NCBI GenBank assembly: GCA_947589665.1
Contig: CANQBJ010000014.1
Location: 1 to 44,049, forward strand
Length of the DNA stretch: 44,049 nucleotides
Direction of reading: 5' to 3'
From: an uncultured Clostridia bacterium
GTDB taxonomy: Bacteria > Bacillota > Clostridia > Lachnospirales > CAG-274
The number at the start of each line of letters is the position of its first letter. Position 1 is the first letter of the stretch. Made by a program: the position numbers and the translations under genes. The notes under the pieces were generated by a model, which worked only from the letters and a program-made list of their open reading frames with translations, was not told where the DNA came from and ran no database searches. Positions 7,545 to 16,645 of the stretch are shown here, one piece after another.

Positions 7545-8411
7545 CTAACATTTCAGAATACAATAGCAAAACTCACCGTTTTTAAGAGCTCTGTTGTCCT
7601 CTGTCTTAAACTCCGTAAAGCCCTGCACCATTGCTTCAAGTCTGTAATCGCTGTCATATTTACAGGGAACGCCCAGGAAGTAATTGCCCTCCTTATCCCT
7701 GCCTAAAAGCAGATGTCTGTAATCTCTACAACCCTTTATGACAAAGGGATTATTTATGTAATGCCAAAGCTGTCTTATAAGAGAAAGCTCCTTTATAGAG
7801 CCTTTTACCCAGGTTATACCGTCATCGCCAAAGGGCTTTACACTGCTTTTGCCGAACAGAGCCTCTATATTGCTTTCATAGCCTATACGGGAATACTCCT
7901 TCATTTCCTGAATATCCTCGTCTAGCTCATTTATAATGCATATCAGCTTTTCCTTTTCGGGATAAATAACGCTTACCTCTTCTTCCTTAGGGGGCTCTGC
8001 CCTTGCCTCCGTTACCTCTGCAGCCTTTACCTCTTCCTTTGCCATAAGGCATTTCTGCCAGTTGTATTCGCCGTCGGTAAAGCCTATAAGGGGAGATTTA
8101 TCTCCCGACAGCACAACGCATGCCTTTATTTCGGAAACAGGCATACCTATTGCCTCAGGTATAAATTCCCACTTCATTTCACCTCTGCCGCTGCTGTCTA
8201 TGTACAGATGCGCCGTGACCTCGGCGCAGTCATTTTCAGAGAGTATGCACACTCTGTAATCATACTCGTTCTTTATGCCCTGTACCTGTAGGAGCAGCCT
8301 GCCTACACCGTTTCTGGACTCTATGATACATCTGCCTACAGCGCCTCTTATATCCTTTGCATAGCCGTCACAGCCCTGCTTAAGGGCAATAAACAGTCTT
8401 GAATAAGCCAT
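7545..8411 (-). CDS. Conserved clostridial protein of unknown function
   Basis: A 288-residue protein in two parts. The N-terminal ~115 residues form a beta-rich domain (MAYSRLFIALKQG...GRCIIESRNGVGRLLLQVQGI). An acidic linker rich in Glu, Ala and Pro follows. The C-terminal ~90 residues (WVKGSIKELSLIRQLWHYINNPFVIKG, then HLLLGRDKEGNYFLGVPCKY and a GEFCYC end) match a pattern I recall from clostridial proteins with a LGVPG-Y...GFxxFK...GEFGYW end. ATG 8411 is chosen because GGAGGG lies 6 bp upstream; the longer reading to 8468 has no such site. It lies between rsmA and trmB, so it is probably transcribed with them, though nothing in it suggests RNA work. No signal peptide. Confidence 0.75.
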   Translation of the reverse strand: MAYSRLFIALKQGCDGYAKDIRGAVGRCIIESRNGVGRLLLQVQGIKNEYDYRVCILSENDCAEVTAHLYIDSSGRGEMKWEFIPEAIGMPVSEIKACVVLSGDKSPLIGFTDGEYNWQKCLMAKEEVKAAEVTEARAEPPKEEEVSVIYPEKEKLICIINELDEDIQEMKEYSRIGYESNIEALFGKSSVKPFGDDGITWVKGSIKELSLIRQLWHYINNPFVIKGCRDYRHLLLGRDKEGNYFLGVPCKYDSDYRLEAMVQGFTEFKTEDNRALKNGEFCYCILKC

Positions 8412-8508
8412 ATATATCCCTCCGAATAAAGTTTGTACCTTATTCAGTATATGCTCGGCATTTTGCATATATGCGGATTACAGAAAAGGCGGAAGTAAAC
8501 GGCTGTGC

Positions 8509-9375
8509 CTATAAGCCTTTGCCTTCGGCAATACTGTTGCATATTTTTGCATAGTCGGAAAGGGTAAAGCTTTCTCCCCTTATCCTTTCGTCATATCCCA
8601 GGGAATTAAGCATAGCGCCTATTTCTTCCTTGCCCATATTTAAGATCCCGCTGCTGAAAATACAGTTTACAAGGGTTTTTCTTCTCTGGGAAAAGGCAGT
8701 CTTTATAAGCTCAAACATAAATCCCTCATCCTTTACCTCAACGGGAGGCTTATCAAGTATAGTCAGCCTGATAACGGCGGAATCTACATTGGGTCTTGGC
8801 ATAAAGCAGTTCTGCGGCACATTTGCCACAAGATAAGGCTCGCAATAATACTGTGTCACAAGGGAAAGAGAACCGTAGTCCTTTGTGGAAGGTCTTGCAT
8901 TCATCCTGTAGGCGACCTCCTTCTGTATCATTACAGTAAGGCTCTCCATAGGTATATGCTTTTCCAATATAGACATAATAACGGGAGTAGTAATATTATA
9001 GGGCAGGTTTGCCGCCATTTTGACATTCATACCCTTATGCCTTTCTATAAGGGCATTTAGGTCTACCTTCAGTATATCGTCATTGATTATCTCTATATTG
9101 TCATAGTCCTCCAGCAGCTCGCCTAAAATAGGCACAAGGGTCTTGTCTATCTCTACGGCTACTACCTTTCCCGCCCTTTTTGCCATAGCCTGAGTAAGAG
9201 TGCCTATGCCGGGACCTACCTCTATTACAAGGTCATTTTTGCCTATATCCGCAGCATTTACTATTTTGTCCAGAACTCTCTCATCTACGAGAAAGTTCTG
9301 TCCAAAATTTTTCTTGAAATTAAAATCGTATTTTTTTATTATCTGCTTTGTCTTGTATGCTAAACTTGGTTCCAT
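8509..9375 (-). CDS. rsmA: 16S rRNA (adenine(1518)/(1519)-N6)-dimethyltransferase RsmA
   Basis: A 288-residue KsgA/RsmA enzyme that dimethylates two adjacent adenines near the 3' end of 16S rRNA. The KKNFGQNFLVDERVLDKIV opening, the SAM loop VIEVGPGIGTLTQAMA, the acidic VAVEIDKTL and the catalytic NLPYNITTPV motif are all present. The C-terminal helical domain (FSQRRKTLVNCI) is normal. The start codon is 2 bp after the alaS stop, so translation is likely coupled. Ksg-type resistance by loss of this enzyme is known for the family. Confidence 0.96.
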   Translation of the reverse strand: MEPSLAYKTKQIIKKYDFNFKKNFGQNFLVDERVLDKIVNAADIGKNDLVIEVGPGIGTLTQAMAKRAGKVVAVEIDKTLVPILGELLEDYDNIEIINDDILKVDLNALIERHKGMNVKMAANLPYNITTPVIMSILEKHIPMESLTVMIQKEVAYRMNARPSTKDYGSLSLVTQYYCEPYLVANVPQNCFMPRPNVDSAVIRLTILDKPPVEVKDEGFMFELIKTAFSQRRKTLVNCIFSSGILNMGKEEIGAMLNSLGYDERIRGESFTLSDYAKICNSIAEGKGL

Positions 9376-9377
9376 AC

Positions 9378-12017
9378 TTATTTTATCATACCCTCAATTG
9401 TTGTCTTGGCTGTTTCAAGAGCTTCCGCTATCTTAGAGGCATCCTTGCCGCCTGCCTGAGCCATATTGGGACGGCCGCCTCCGCCTCCGCCGCATACAGT
9501 CGCGGCAGCCTTTACAATCTGACCTGCGTTTGCTCCTGCCTTTACAGCGTCGTCACTGCACATTACCACAAAGCTGCATTTACTGCCTTCGCCGCTTGCA
9601 AGGACTATAATGCCCTTAAGCTTTTCCTTTATCTGATCGCCCATGGTTCTGAGAGCGTTCATATCAAGGCCCTTCACCTCGGCGGCAACAACGTCTATGC
9701 CCTTTATATTTACCTTTGAAGCAATAATATCATCTACAAGAGAACCGCTCATCTTAGCCTTAAGGCTTTCTATCTCTTTGGAAAGCTTTTTGTTCTCCTC
9801 CAGTATATGATTTATTTTCTTTGGCAGCTCGCCGGCTGTTGTCCTTAAGGCATCTGCAATGCTCCTCAATATATAACCTACCTCATCAAGGTAACTAAGT
9901 GCTCCTGCTCCCGTAAGAGCCTCTATTCTCCTGACACCCGCTGCAACACCGCTTTCGGACAGGAGCTTAAATACACCGCAGTATGCAGAGTTTGTAAGGT
10001 GTGTACCTCCGCAGAACTCTATGGAATAGCCGCCGATATTTACAACTCTTACCACATCGCCGTATTTCTCGCCGAAGAGAGCAACGGCGCCTGTCTTTTT
10101 AGCCTCCTCAAGGCTCATTTCCTTTACCTCTACGGGAAGAGCCTCAAGTATCTTTTCATTTACCTTTTTCTCAATAGTGTTAAGAGTTTCCTTGTCTATT
10201 GCCTCAAAGTGAGTAAAGTCAAATCTCAGTCTTTTATCGCTTACATAGGAGCCTGCCTGCTCAACATGAGAGCCAAGCACCTCCCTGAGTACTGCCTGTA
10301 AAATATGAGTGGCAGTATGGTTCCTGGCAGTTGCAAGTCTCTTTTCACTGTCTACCGCAAGGGTAACGGTATCTCCTACACGTATGGTGCCTGCTGTTAT
10401 ACTGCCCTTGTGTACAAATTTATTGCCGCCAAACTTAGTACAGTCTTCTATCTCGACGCCTAAGCCCTCTGCGCCTACTATAACACCCTTATCGCCTGTC
10501 TGACCACCCATTTCAGCATAAAATGGAGTCTTGTCAACTATAATTGCTACATTATCTCCTGCATGAGCCTCGCTGACTATTTCATCATCTACAACAAGGG
10601 CAAGGACCTTTCCCTTTGCCATAAGCTCGTCATAGCCGTCAAACTCTGTGGACATAGCAGGGTCAAGCTGATGGAATACCGTTTCCTCAGCGCCCATATA
10701 GGTGTCTGTGGCTCTTGCATTCCTTGCTCTTGTTCTCTGCTTTTCCATTTCCTTCTTAAAGGCATCCATATCAAATGTAAAGCCGTCCTCGGCAAGTATC
10801 TCCTCCATAAGGTCTACGGGGAAGCCGTAGGTATCGTACATCTTAAAGGAATCGGCGCCGCCAAGCACATTTTTACCCTGAGCCTTAAGCTCCTTAAGCT
10901 TGTCCGCAAGCATTGCCATACCCGTATCAAGAGTATTGTAAAACCTTTCCTCCTCCGTAGTAAGTACCTTTAATATCATATCCTGCTTTTCCACAAGCTC
11001 CGGATAAGCCTTGCCTGAATTCTCTATGACAACCTTGCTAAGCTCAGCAAGGAACTTTCTGTCTATGCCCAAAAGCTTGCCGTGTCTTGCGGCTCTTCTC
11101 AGAAGACGTCTTAAAACATAGCCTCTGCCCTCGTTTGACGGAAGAACGCCATCGGCAGTCATAAAGGTGACTGAGCGCATATGGTCGGTAATAACTCTTA
11201 TGGAAACGTCCTTTTTATCGTCTTCGCCGTACTTTATACCGCAAATGCCGCATACTGCATCTCTTATAGCCTTTACAGTATCTACGTCAAATATAGAGTT
11301 TACACCCTGCATAACGGTTGCTATTCTCTCAAGACCCATACCCGTATCGATATTGGGGTGGTCAAGGTCGGAATATGTTCCGTCCTCCTCCTTGTTGAAC
11401 TGAGTGAACACAAGGTTCCATATCTCCATATATCTGTCACAGTCACAGCCTACTGTACAATCGGGCTTTCCGCAGCCGTATTCCTCGCCCTTGTCATAAT
11501 ATATCTCGGAACAGGGACCGCAGGGTCCTACGCCATGCTCCCAGAAATTATCCTCCTTGCCCATTCTGAATATCCTATCGGGGGCAAGGCCTATTTCCTT
11601 GTTCCATATATCATATGCCTCGTCGTCATCCTGATATACGGATACATAAAGTCTGTCCTCTGGCAGCTCCACTACCTTAGTAAAAAATTCCCATGCCCAG
11701 GCAATAGCCTCATGCTTGAAGTAGTCGCCAAAGGAGAAATTACCCAGCATCTCAAAGAATGTGCCGTGTCTTGCGGTCTTGCCTACGTTCTCTATATCTC
11801 CTGTTCTTATACACTTCTGACAGGTAGTTACTCTCCTGCGGGGAGGTATCTGCTGACCTGTGAAGAACGGCTTCAAGGGAGCCATACCCGAATTGATGAG
11901 CAGAAGGCTCTTGTCATTATGAGGCACAAGTGACGCGCTTGCCATCCTCAGATGACCCTTTGACTCAAAAAATTCCAGAAACTTTTCTCTTAACTCATTT
12001 ACACCCATGAATTTCAT
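9378..12017 (-). CDS. alaS: Alanine--tRNA ligase
   Basis: An 879-residue class II synthetase that charges tRNA-Ala. The catalytic core opens with the typical LREKFLEFFESKGHLRMASASLVP and contains motif 2 around TCQKCIRTGDIENVG. The editing domain has HTATHILQAVLREVLG and the zinc-binding CGGTHL. The C-terminal oligomerisation/C-Ala domain ends with VCGGGGGGRPNMAQAGGKD. Length and all domains are normal. Expression is controlled by the T-box leader at 12037-12275. It is the first gene of an operon with rsmA, an unknown gene and trmB. Confidence 0.97.
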   Translation of the reverse strand: MKFMGVNELREKFLEFFESKGHLRMASASLVPHNDKSLLLINSGMAPLKPFFTGQQIPPRRRVTTCQKCIRTGDIENVGKTARHGTFFEMLGNFSFGDYFKHEAIAWAWEFFTKVVELPEDRLYVSVYQDDDEAYDIWNKEIGLAPDRIFRMGKEDNFWEHGVGPCGPCSEIYYDKGEEYGCGKPDCTVGCDCDRYMEIWNLVFTQFNKEEDGTYSDLDHPNIDTGMGLERIATVMQGVNSIFDVDTVKAIRDAVCGICGIKYGEDDKKDVSIRVITDHMRSVTFMTADGVLPSNEGRGYVLRRLLRRAARHGKLLGIDRKFLAELSKVVIENSGKAYPELVEKQDMILKVLTTEEERFYNTLDTGMAMLADKLKELKAQGKNVLGGADSFKMYDTYGFPVDLMEEILAEDGFTFDMDAFKKEMEKQRTRARNARATDTYMGAEETVFHQLDPAMSTEFDGYDELMAKGKVLALVVDDEIVSEAHAGDNVAIIVDKTPFYAEMGGQTGDKGVIVGAEGLGVEIEDCTKFGGNKFVHKGSITAGTIRVGDTVTLAVDSEKRLATARNHTATHILQAVLREVLGSHVEQAGSYVSDKRLRFDFTHFEAIDKETLNTIEKKVNEKILEALPVEVKEMSLEEAKKTGAVALFGEKYGDVVRVVNIGGYSIEFCGGTHLTNSAYCGVFKLLSESGVAAGVRRIEALTGAGALSYLDEVGYILRSIADALRTTAGELPKKINHILEENKKLSKEIESLKAKMSGSLVDDIIASKVNIKGIDVVAAEVKGLDMNALRTMGDQIKEKLKGIIVLASGEGSKCSFVVMCSDDAVKAGANAGQIVKAAATVCGGGGGGRPNMAQAGGKDASKIAEALETAKTTIEGMIK

Positions 12018-12036
12018 TTTGCTTTTCCTCCATAAA

Positions 12037-12275
12037 TAAAAATCCCCCGAAACCCAAAGGTCTCAGGGGCGTAATAAATTACACGGTACCACCCTGATTA
12101 TACGAAAAAACGTACATCTCAGATATCCTTAACGCAGATAAAACGTCGGGGTATTGACCCGAACGGGAGATACATCTCATAAGGGAGCTTCGCCTTATAT
12201 ATTGCAGATGCTCTCACCTGCCGCATCCTCTCTTAAGCCTCTATATAAAGCTACTTATCCTGCCGTTTTCATACA
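12037..12275 (-). promoter_or_regulatory. T-box leader (tRNA-Ala) of alaS
   Basis: On the minus strand the T-box sequence AGGGTGGTACCGTG lies at 12095-12082. It is followed by a terminator hairpin (CCCCTGAGACC...GGTTTCGGGG, about 12069-12044) ending in a T-run. The TGGT in the box would pair with an ACCA tRNA end, which fits the A discriminator base of tRNA-Ala. A Stem I-like region with GGTGAGAGC is at about 12215. A GCU triplet at 12188-12186 is a candidate Ala specifier, but the exact specifier loop was not folded. Uncharged tRNA-Ala would stabilise the antiterminator and switch alaS on. Confidence 0.9.
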
Positions 12276-12281
12276 GGTAAT

Positions 12282-12310
12282 ATTATATAAAAACAGGTCG
12301 GATTTGTCAA
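12282..12310 (-). promoter_or_regulatory. alaS promoter
   Basis: Minus strand TTGACA (12310-12305), a 17-bp spacer, TATAAT (12287-12282): full consensus. It lies between the end of copA and the T-box leader, so alaS is transcribed independently of the copper operon. Confidence 0.85.
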
Positions 12311-12318
12311 GCAATATA

Positions 12319-12519
12319 TTAAATGACTTTATAGCCCTGCTCCTCAACAGCTTTTTTGATAACATCGCCGCTTATTTCAGAGTTAAGAGTGATCACAGCA
12401 GTACCCTTTTCGTGGCTTACATCTGCCTTGTCGATCTGAGGAAGAGCCTCTAAACACTTCTTTACAGCCGCCTCGCAGTGAGGACACATCATACCTTCGA
12501 TTTTAATTGTTCTTTCCAT
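12319..12519 (-). CDS. copZ: CopZ-like copper chaperone, possible internal translation product
   Basis: The last 66 codons of copA can also be read as a stand-alone chaperone starting at ATG 12519. The evidence is a Shine-Dalgarno site AAGGAG at 12534-12529 with 9-bp spacing, a complete ferredoxin-like HMA fold with [14 protein letters not shown], and a length equal to ordinary CopZ. In related genomes copZ is usually a separate gene next to copA; here no stop codon separates them. Whether the free form, the fusion or both are made cannot be told from sequence. Confidence 0.55.
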   Translation of the reverse strand: MERTIKIEGMMCPHCEAAVKKCLEALPQIDKADVSHEKGTAVITLNSEISGDVIKKAVEEQGYKVI

Positions 12520-14805
12520 AGTTTTAGTCTCCTTTTTATTTTTTATTTTTCGGTCCTTTTTGGGACTGAATATATTTACAAGATTAAGTCTTAAGGCATT
12601 TGACACTACGCAAAAGCTTGACAGACTCATTGCCGCCGCAGCAAACATAGGATTAAGCCTTAAATTGAATACAGGAATAAGAAGTCCCGCCGCAAGGGGT
12701 ATGCCTATTACATTGTAGAAAAATGCCCAGAACAGATTTTCGTGTATATTCCTAAGGGTCGCCCTGCTCAGTCTTATGGCTGCGGGAACATCGCCCAGCT
12801 TACTGTTCATAAGTACTATATCTCCGGCGTCTATGGCAATGTCCGTTCCGGCGCCTATGGCAATGCCTATATCGGCGCCTGTAAGAGCAGGTGCATCGTT
12901 TATGCCGTCGCCTACCATAGCCACCTTGCCCTTGCTCTTAAGGGAAGAAATAGCCTTTTCCTTTCCCTCGGGCAGTACTCCCGCTATTACCTCATCTATT
13001 CCCGCCTGCCTGCCGACAGCGGCGGCAGTCCTTTCATTATCGCCTGTTATCATTACAACCTGTATGCCCATATTCTTAAGCTCTGCAACAGCCTCTGCGC
13101 TGTCCTCCTTTATGACGTCGGCAACGGCTATGATACCCGTAAGCCTGTTATCCTCAGCAAATAAAAGAGGCGTCTTGCCCTCCGCAGAAAGCCTTTCATA
13201 ATTCTTAGCAATATCCTCCGAAATGTTTACAGCCGAGCTTATGAACCTGTAGCTGCCGCCTGTAAGCTTTTTGCCCTTAAGCATTGCCGTAAGACCGTTG
13301 CCGGGCAATGCCTTGAAATCGGCAACGTCATCGGCTGTAATGCTTTCCTCGTCGCCCCTTCTGATAACAGCCCTTGCAAGGGGATGTTCGCTTTTGCCCT
13401 CAAGGGCATATGCCATTGTAAGCAATTCCTTTTCTGTAATACCCTCGGCAGGTATTATATCCGTAACAACAGGCTCTCCCTTTGTGACAGTGCCTGTCTT
13501 ATCCAGAGCCACAACATTTACTCTGCCCGTTTCTTCAAGGGAAACGGCATTCTTGAAGAGTATGCCGTGCTTTGCACCCATACCGCTGCCTACCATTATT
13601 GCAACGGGTGTCGCAAGACCCAGAGCGCAGGGACAGCTTATAACAAGCACAGATATACCTCGCGCCAGAGCAAAGCCAAAGCTCTGACCTGCAATAAGCC
13701 ATATGGCTATTGTTATAACAGCTATTGTAATAACTGTAGGCACGAATATTCCCGAAACCTTATCGGCTATTTTGGCAATAGGCGCCTTTGTGGCGGCGGC
13801 ATCGCTTACCATTTTTATTATCTGAGAAAGTGTAGTGTCCTCTCCTACCCTTGTTGCCTCACAGCGTATATATCCCGACTGATTGAGAGTAGCGGCAGAT
13901 ACCCTGTCGCCCTCGGCCTTGTCAACAGGTATGCTTTCACCTGTGAGAGCCGATTCGTCAACTGCGCTGACACCCTCTGTGACAATACCGTCCACAGGTA
14001 TATTTTCGCCGGGACGCACTGCAAATATATCGCCCTTTTGCACCTGCTCCACAGGTACGGTGACTTCCTTGCCCTCCTTTATTATAACGGCTGTCTTTGG
14101 CGCAAGCTTCATAAGACCCTTTATAGCGTCTGTAGTCCTGCCCTTTGAACGAGCCTCCAGCATTTTGCCTACTGTGATAAGCGTCAGTATCATAGCTGCT
14201 GACTCAAAATAGAACTCATGCATATAAGCCATTTCAGATGCCATATCTCCCCTCATTACGGCGCCTGTCATAGCAAAAAGAGCGTAAAGACTGTATACAA
14301 AGCTTGCCATGGAGCCCAATGCCACAAGGGTATCCATATTAGGCGCTCTGTGCCACAGTCCCTTAAATCCGCTTATAAAGAACTTCTGATTTATGACCAT
14401 TATTATACCTGTCAGCAGCAGCTGTAATATGCCCTGAGCCATATGGTTTTCCCCAAGAAACGAAGGTAGGGGAAAGCCCCACATCATATGTCCCATAGAT
14501 ATATACATAAGCACTATAAGAAAGCCCAGTGACCATATAAGTCTTCTCTTAAGCACAGGTGTTTCCCTGTCGGCAAGAGCGTCATCACTCTCCGCCTTTT
14601 TTTCGGCGCCTTTAAGCGAAGCGCCGTAGCCTGCCGCCGTAACAGCGGAAATAATGCTTTCGGGAGCGGCGCTGCCCTCAACAGCCATAGAATTGGTAAG
14701 CAAGCTTACAGAGCAGGAGGTCACACCCTCCACAGCCATAACAGCCTTTTCAACTCTTGCGCTGCAGGCTGCGCAGCTCATGCCTGTTACGTTATATTGC
14801 TCCAT
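12319..14805 (-). CDS. copA: Copper-exporting P1B-type ATPase with C-terminal CopZ-like domain (CopA-CopZ fusion)
   Basis: An 828-residue P1B ATPase that pumps Cu(I) out of the cell. The N-terminal metal-binding domain has GMSCAAC (C11, C14). The A domain has ALTGES, the membrane metal site is CPC (391-393), the phosphorylated Asp is D435 in DKTGTVT, and the hinge is [10 protein letters not shown]. The ATPase proper ends near [14 protein letters not shown]. The frame then runs without a stop through a Lys-rich linker into a second metal-binding domain of 66 residues (from M763, GMMCPHC with C774 and C777), which looks like a free CopZ chaperone. An AAGGAG site lies 9 bp before codon 763, and a slippery A-AAA-AAT heptamer lies in the linker (see findings). 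The start overlaps the upstream Cys-rich gene (TAATG). Regulated with csoR. Confidence 0.95.
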   Translation of the reverse strand: MEQYNVTGMSCAACSARVEKAVMAVEGVTSCSVSLLTNSMAVEGSAAPESIISAVTAAGYGASLKGAEKKAESDDALADRETPVLKRRLIWSLGFLIVLMYISMGHMMWGFPLPSFLGENHMAQGILQLLLTGIIMVINQKFFISGFKGLWHRAPNMDTLVALGSMASFVYSLYALFAMTGAVMRGDMASEMAYMHEFYFESAAMILTLITVGKMLEARSKGRTTDAIKGLMKLAPKTAVIIKEGKEVTVPVEQVQKGDIFAVRPGENIPVDGIVTEGVSAVDESALTGESIPVDKAEGDRVSAATLNQSGYIRCEATRVGEDTTLSQIIKMVSDAAATKAPIAKIADKVSGIFVPTVITIAVITIAIWLIAGQSFGFALARGISVLVISCPCALGLATPVAIMVGSGMGAKHGILFKNAVSLEETGRVNVVALDKTGTVTKGEPVVTDIIPAEGITEKELLTMAYALEGKSEHPLARAVIRRGDEESITADDVADFKALPGNGLTAMLKGKKLTGGSYRFISSAVNISEDIAKNYERLSAEGKTPLLFAEDNRLTGIIAVADVIKEDSAEAVAELKNMGIQVVMITGDNERTAAAVGRQAGIDEVIAGVLPEGKEKAISSLKSKGKVAMVGDGINDAPALTGADIGIAIGAGTDIAIDAGDIVLMNSKLGDVPAAIRLSRATLRNIHENLFWAFFYNVIGIPLAAGLLIPVFNLRLNPMFAAAAMSLSSFCVVSNALRLNLVNIFSPKKDRKIKNKKETKTMERTIKIEGMMCPHCEAAVKKCLEALPQIDKADVSHEKGTAVITLNSEISGDVIKKAVEEQGYKVI
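12529..12544 (-). promoter_or_regulatory. Slippery heptamer and internal ribosome-binding site in the copA-copZ linker
   Basis: Reading frame copA, the heptamer A-AAA-AAT is at 12544-12538. A -1 slip here puts TAA (12538-12536) in the next codon, ending CopA without its chaperone domain. AAGGAG at 12534-12529 follows immediately. The motifs are read directly; their use is a hypothesis. Confidence 0.4.
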
Positions 14806-14957
14806 TATTTTTCCTCCTTAATGCCCTTATGCTTATTACCGCAATTACAGCAGTCGCCGCCGCAGCAGCCTCCCTGTCCCTTAAAATGCTTAAGAGATGA
14901 TCTTAAGGCAAAGAAAGCAATTGCCGCAATTATAAGTATAACTATTATATTCCCCAT
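14805..14957 (-). CDS. Small Cys-rich membrane protein (FeoB-associated type)
   Basis: A 50-residue protein too short for most gene finders. It begins [21 protein letters not shown], a single membrane helix, followed by a basic stretch and a Cys cluster ([13 protein letters not shown], five Cys in nine residues) and a charged tail. This layout matches the family annotated as FeoB-associated Cys-rich membrane proteins. Its place between csoR and copA, with its TAA overlapping the copA ATG (TAATG) and its tail carrying the AAGGAGG site of copA, ties it to copper handling here. A role as a membrane-side copper ligand is inference. Its own ribosome-binding site is weak. Confidence 0.8.
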   Translation of the reverse strand: MGNIIVILIIAAIAFFALRSSLKHFKGQGGCCGGDCCNCGNKHKGIKEEK

Positions 14958-14983
14958 ATTTTTTCGCTCCATTCCATTATAGG

Positions 14984-15286
14984 CTACTTCATAATTTTCT
15001 GTAATATATCCAAAAGCTCATCGACAGTTTCGTCCCTGCCCTCTTTGATATCCTTTACAACGCAGGACCTTATGTGGTTTTCCAAAAGCTCCTTATTGAA
15101 GGACCTGACAGCGGCACTCACGGCAGCAGACTGTATAAGGATATCGGCGCAGTATGCGTTCTTTTCGACCATACCCTTTATGCCTCTTATCTGTCCCTCT
15201 ATCCTGTTGAGCCTGTTTATAAGGCTTTTGTATTCCTCTACCGATCTTTCCTTTGTTCTGTGGCAGCAGTTCTTTATTTCATCCAT
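14984..15286 (-). CDS. csoR: Copper-sensing repressor CsoR
   Basis: A 100-residue all-helical repressor of the CsoR/RcnR family. The Cu(I) ligands of the C-H-C set are present: C46 (NAYCADIL), H71 and C75 (NHIRSC). The RLNRIEGQIRGI helix is the DNA-contacting family signature. Copper binding releases the repressor from DNA. First gene of csoR - Cys-rich protein - copA, behind a promoter wrapped in two operator halves. Confidence 0.95.
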   Translation of the reverse strand: MDEIKNCCHRTKERSVEEYKSLINRLNRIEGQIRGIKGMVEKNAYCADILIQSAAVSAAVRSFNKELLENHIRSCVVKDIKEGRDETVDELLDILQKIMK

Positions 15287-15305
15287 ATTATCACCTCACA
15301 TAAAT

Positions 15306-15356
15306 ATACCCCCTACAGGTATATTTAATTATATACCTACAGGGGGTATTTGTCAA
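15306..15356 (-). promoter_or_regulatory. csoR-copA promoter with CsoR operator
   Basis: Minus strand TTGACA (15356-15351), 17-bp spacer, TATAAT (15333-15328). Two GC-tract half sites, ATACCCCCTACAGGTAT (15306-15322) and ATACCTACAGGGGGTAT (15333-15349), form a 44-bp inverted repeat covering the spacer and -10. This matches the TACCCC/GGGGTA style of known CsoR operators. Confidence 0.85.
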
Positions 15357-15363
15357 CAATATT

Positions 15364-16602
15364 TTAATCTCTTCTAAACAGGTCTCTCGTGTATACCTTA
15401 TCCTTTACATCGTCAAGGCAGCTGTCATATCTGTTTGCAATAATGGCATCGCTTTCTTCCTTGAATTTTTCAATGTCATTGACCACTCTGCTGCCGAAGA
15501 AGTCACTGCCGTCACAAAGCAAAGGCTCGTACACTATGACATCTGCGCCCTTTGCCTTGACCCTCTTCATAACTCCCTGTATGGAGCTTTGCCTGAAATT
15601 GTCGGAATTGCTTTTCATAGCAAGGCGGTAAACACCTATAGTACAGCTATTTTTATTGTGGGCTCCGTCCTCTGCCTTATGGCAGTCTGCCATATTCAGC
15701 ACTCTGTCCGCTATAAAGTCCTTTCTTGTCCTGTTGCTCTCAACTATTGCGCCGATCAGATTTTCGGGAACATCCTTATAGTTGGCAAGAAGCTGCTTTG
15801 TGTCCTTTGGCAGACAGTAACCGCCATAGCCAAAGGACGGGTTATTATAATGAGAACCAATTCTGGGGTCCAGACATACGCCGTCTATTATATGCCTTGT
15901 GTCAAGACCCTTCATCTCCGCATAGGTGTCCAGTTCATTGAAGAAGGAAACCCTAAGCGCAAGATAGGTATTGGCAAAAAGCTTGACTGCCTCTGCCTCG
16001 GTAAAGCCTACATAGAGTAGGGGGATATCCTCCTTAATTGCGCCCTCCTTAAGCAGGGACGCAAATTTTTCGGCAGCGTCACAAAGCCTTTTATCCTCAG
16101 TGTCCGTGCCTACTATTATACGGCTGGGATAGAGATTGTCATAGAGGGCTCTGCCCTCTCTCAGAAATTCGGGACTGAACATTATATTTTTATTTCCTGT
16201 CTTTTCCCTTATATCACAGGTATAGCCTACGGGAACAGTGGACTTTATAACGATGAAAGCCTTGGGATTGCACGCCGTTACGGTCTCTATGACCTCCTTT
16301 ACCGCAGAGGTATCAAAGAAATTAAGCTTTGGATCGTAGTTTGTCGGCGCTGCCACAATTACGAAATCAGCATTACTGTAGGCTGCCACCCCGTCTTTAG
16401 TAGCCGTAATATCCAGATCGCCTTTTTCAAGGTATTCCTCTATTTCCTTGTCGGCTATAGGCGAAATGCCCTTGTTGACAAGCTCCACCTTTTCCTTTAC
16501 GATATCCACGGCATATACCTTGTTTTTCTGTGCAAGAAGCACTGCAAGGCTAAGTCCTACATAGCCTAAGCCCGCAACTGCTATTATGGGTTTTTCTTTC
16601 AT
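15364..16602 (-). CDS. ugd: UDP-glucose 6-dehydrogenase (UDP-sugar dehydrogenase)
   Basis: A 412-residue NAD-dependent dehydrogenase that oxidises the C6 alcohol of a nucleotide sugar to the acid, most likely UDP-glucose to UDP-glucuronate. The NAD loop is AGLGYVGL (10-17), the TVPVGYT and FSPEFLREG motifs are standard, and the catalytic C263 sits in [11 protein letters not shown]. Slightly longer than the ~390-residue short form but collinear with it. It is the last gene of the glycan operon, 43 bp after the acyltransferase/GT gene, and presumably supplies uronic acid to the polymer. UDP-ManNAc dehydrogenase is less likely given the length and motifs. The csoR promoter begins at once after its stop, with no terminator seen between. 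Confidence 0.9.
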   Translation of the reverse strand: MKEKPIIAVAGLGYVGLSLAVLLAQKNKVYAVDIVKEKVELVNKGISPIADKEIEEYLEKGDLDITATKDGVAAYSNADFVIVAAPTNYDPKLNFFDTSAVKEVIETVTACNPKAFIVIKSTVPVGYTCDIREKTGNKNIMFSPEFLREGRALYDNLYPSRIIVGTDTEDKRLCDAAEKFASLLKEGAIKEDIPLLYVGFTEAEAVKLFANTYLALRVSFFNELDTYAEMKGLDTRHIIDGVCLDPRIGSHYNNPSFGYGGYCLPKDTKQLLANYKDVPENLIGAIVESNRTRKDFIADRVLNMADCHKAEDGAHNKNSCTIGVYRLAMKSNSDNFRQSSIQGVMKRVKAKGADVIVYEPLLCDGSDFFGSRVVNDIEKFKEESDAIIANRYDSCLDDVKDKVYTRDLFRRD

Positions 16603-16645
16603 ATAAAATCACTCCCAAAATACATTTTCTGATTGTTTCAAGAAC

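Noticed and set aside
9348..12000. Several long plus-strand open frames opposite alaS, e.g. 11181-11933 (250 codons)
   Set aside because: They mirror the alaS frame, lack ribosome-binding sites and have no sensible domain content; alaS itself is complete and intact.
12742..14212. Plus-strand open frames opposite copA, up to 254 codons
   Set aside because: Antisense shadows of a well-conserved ATPase with all motifs in place.
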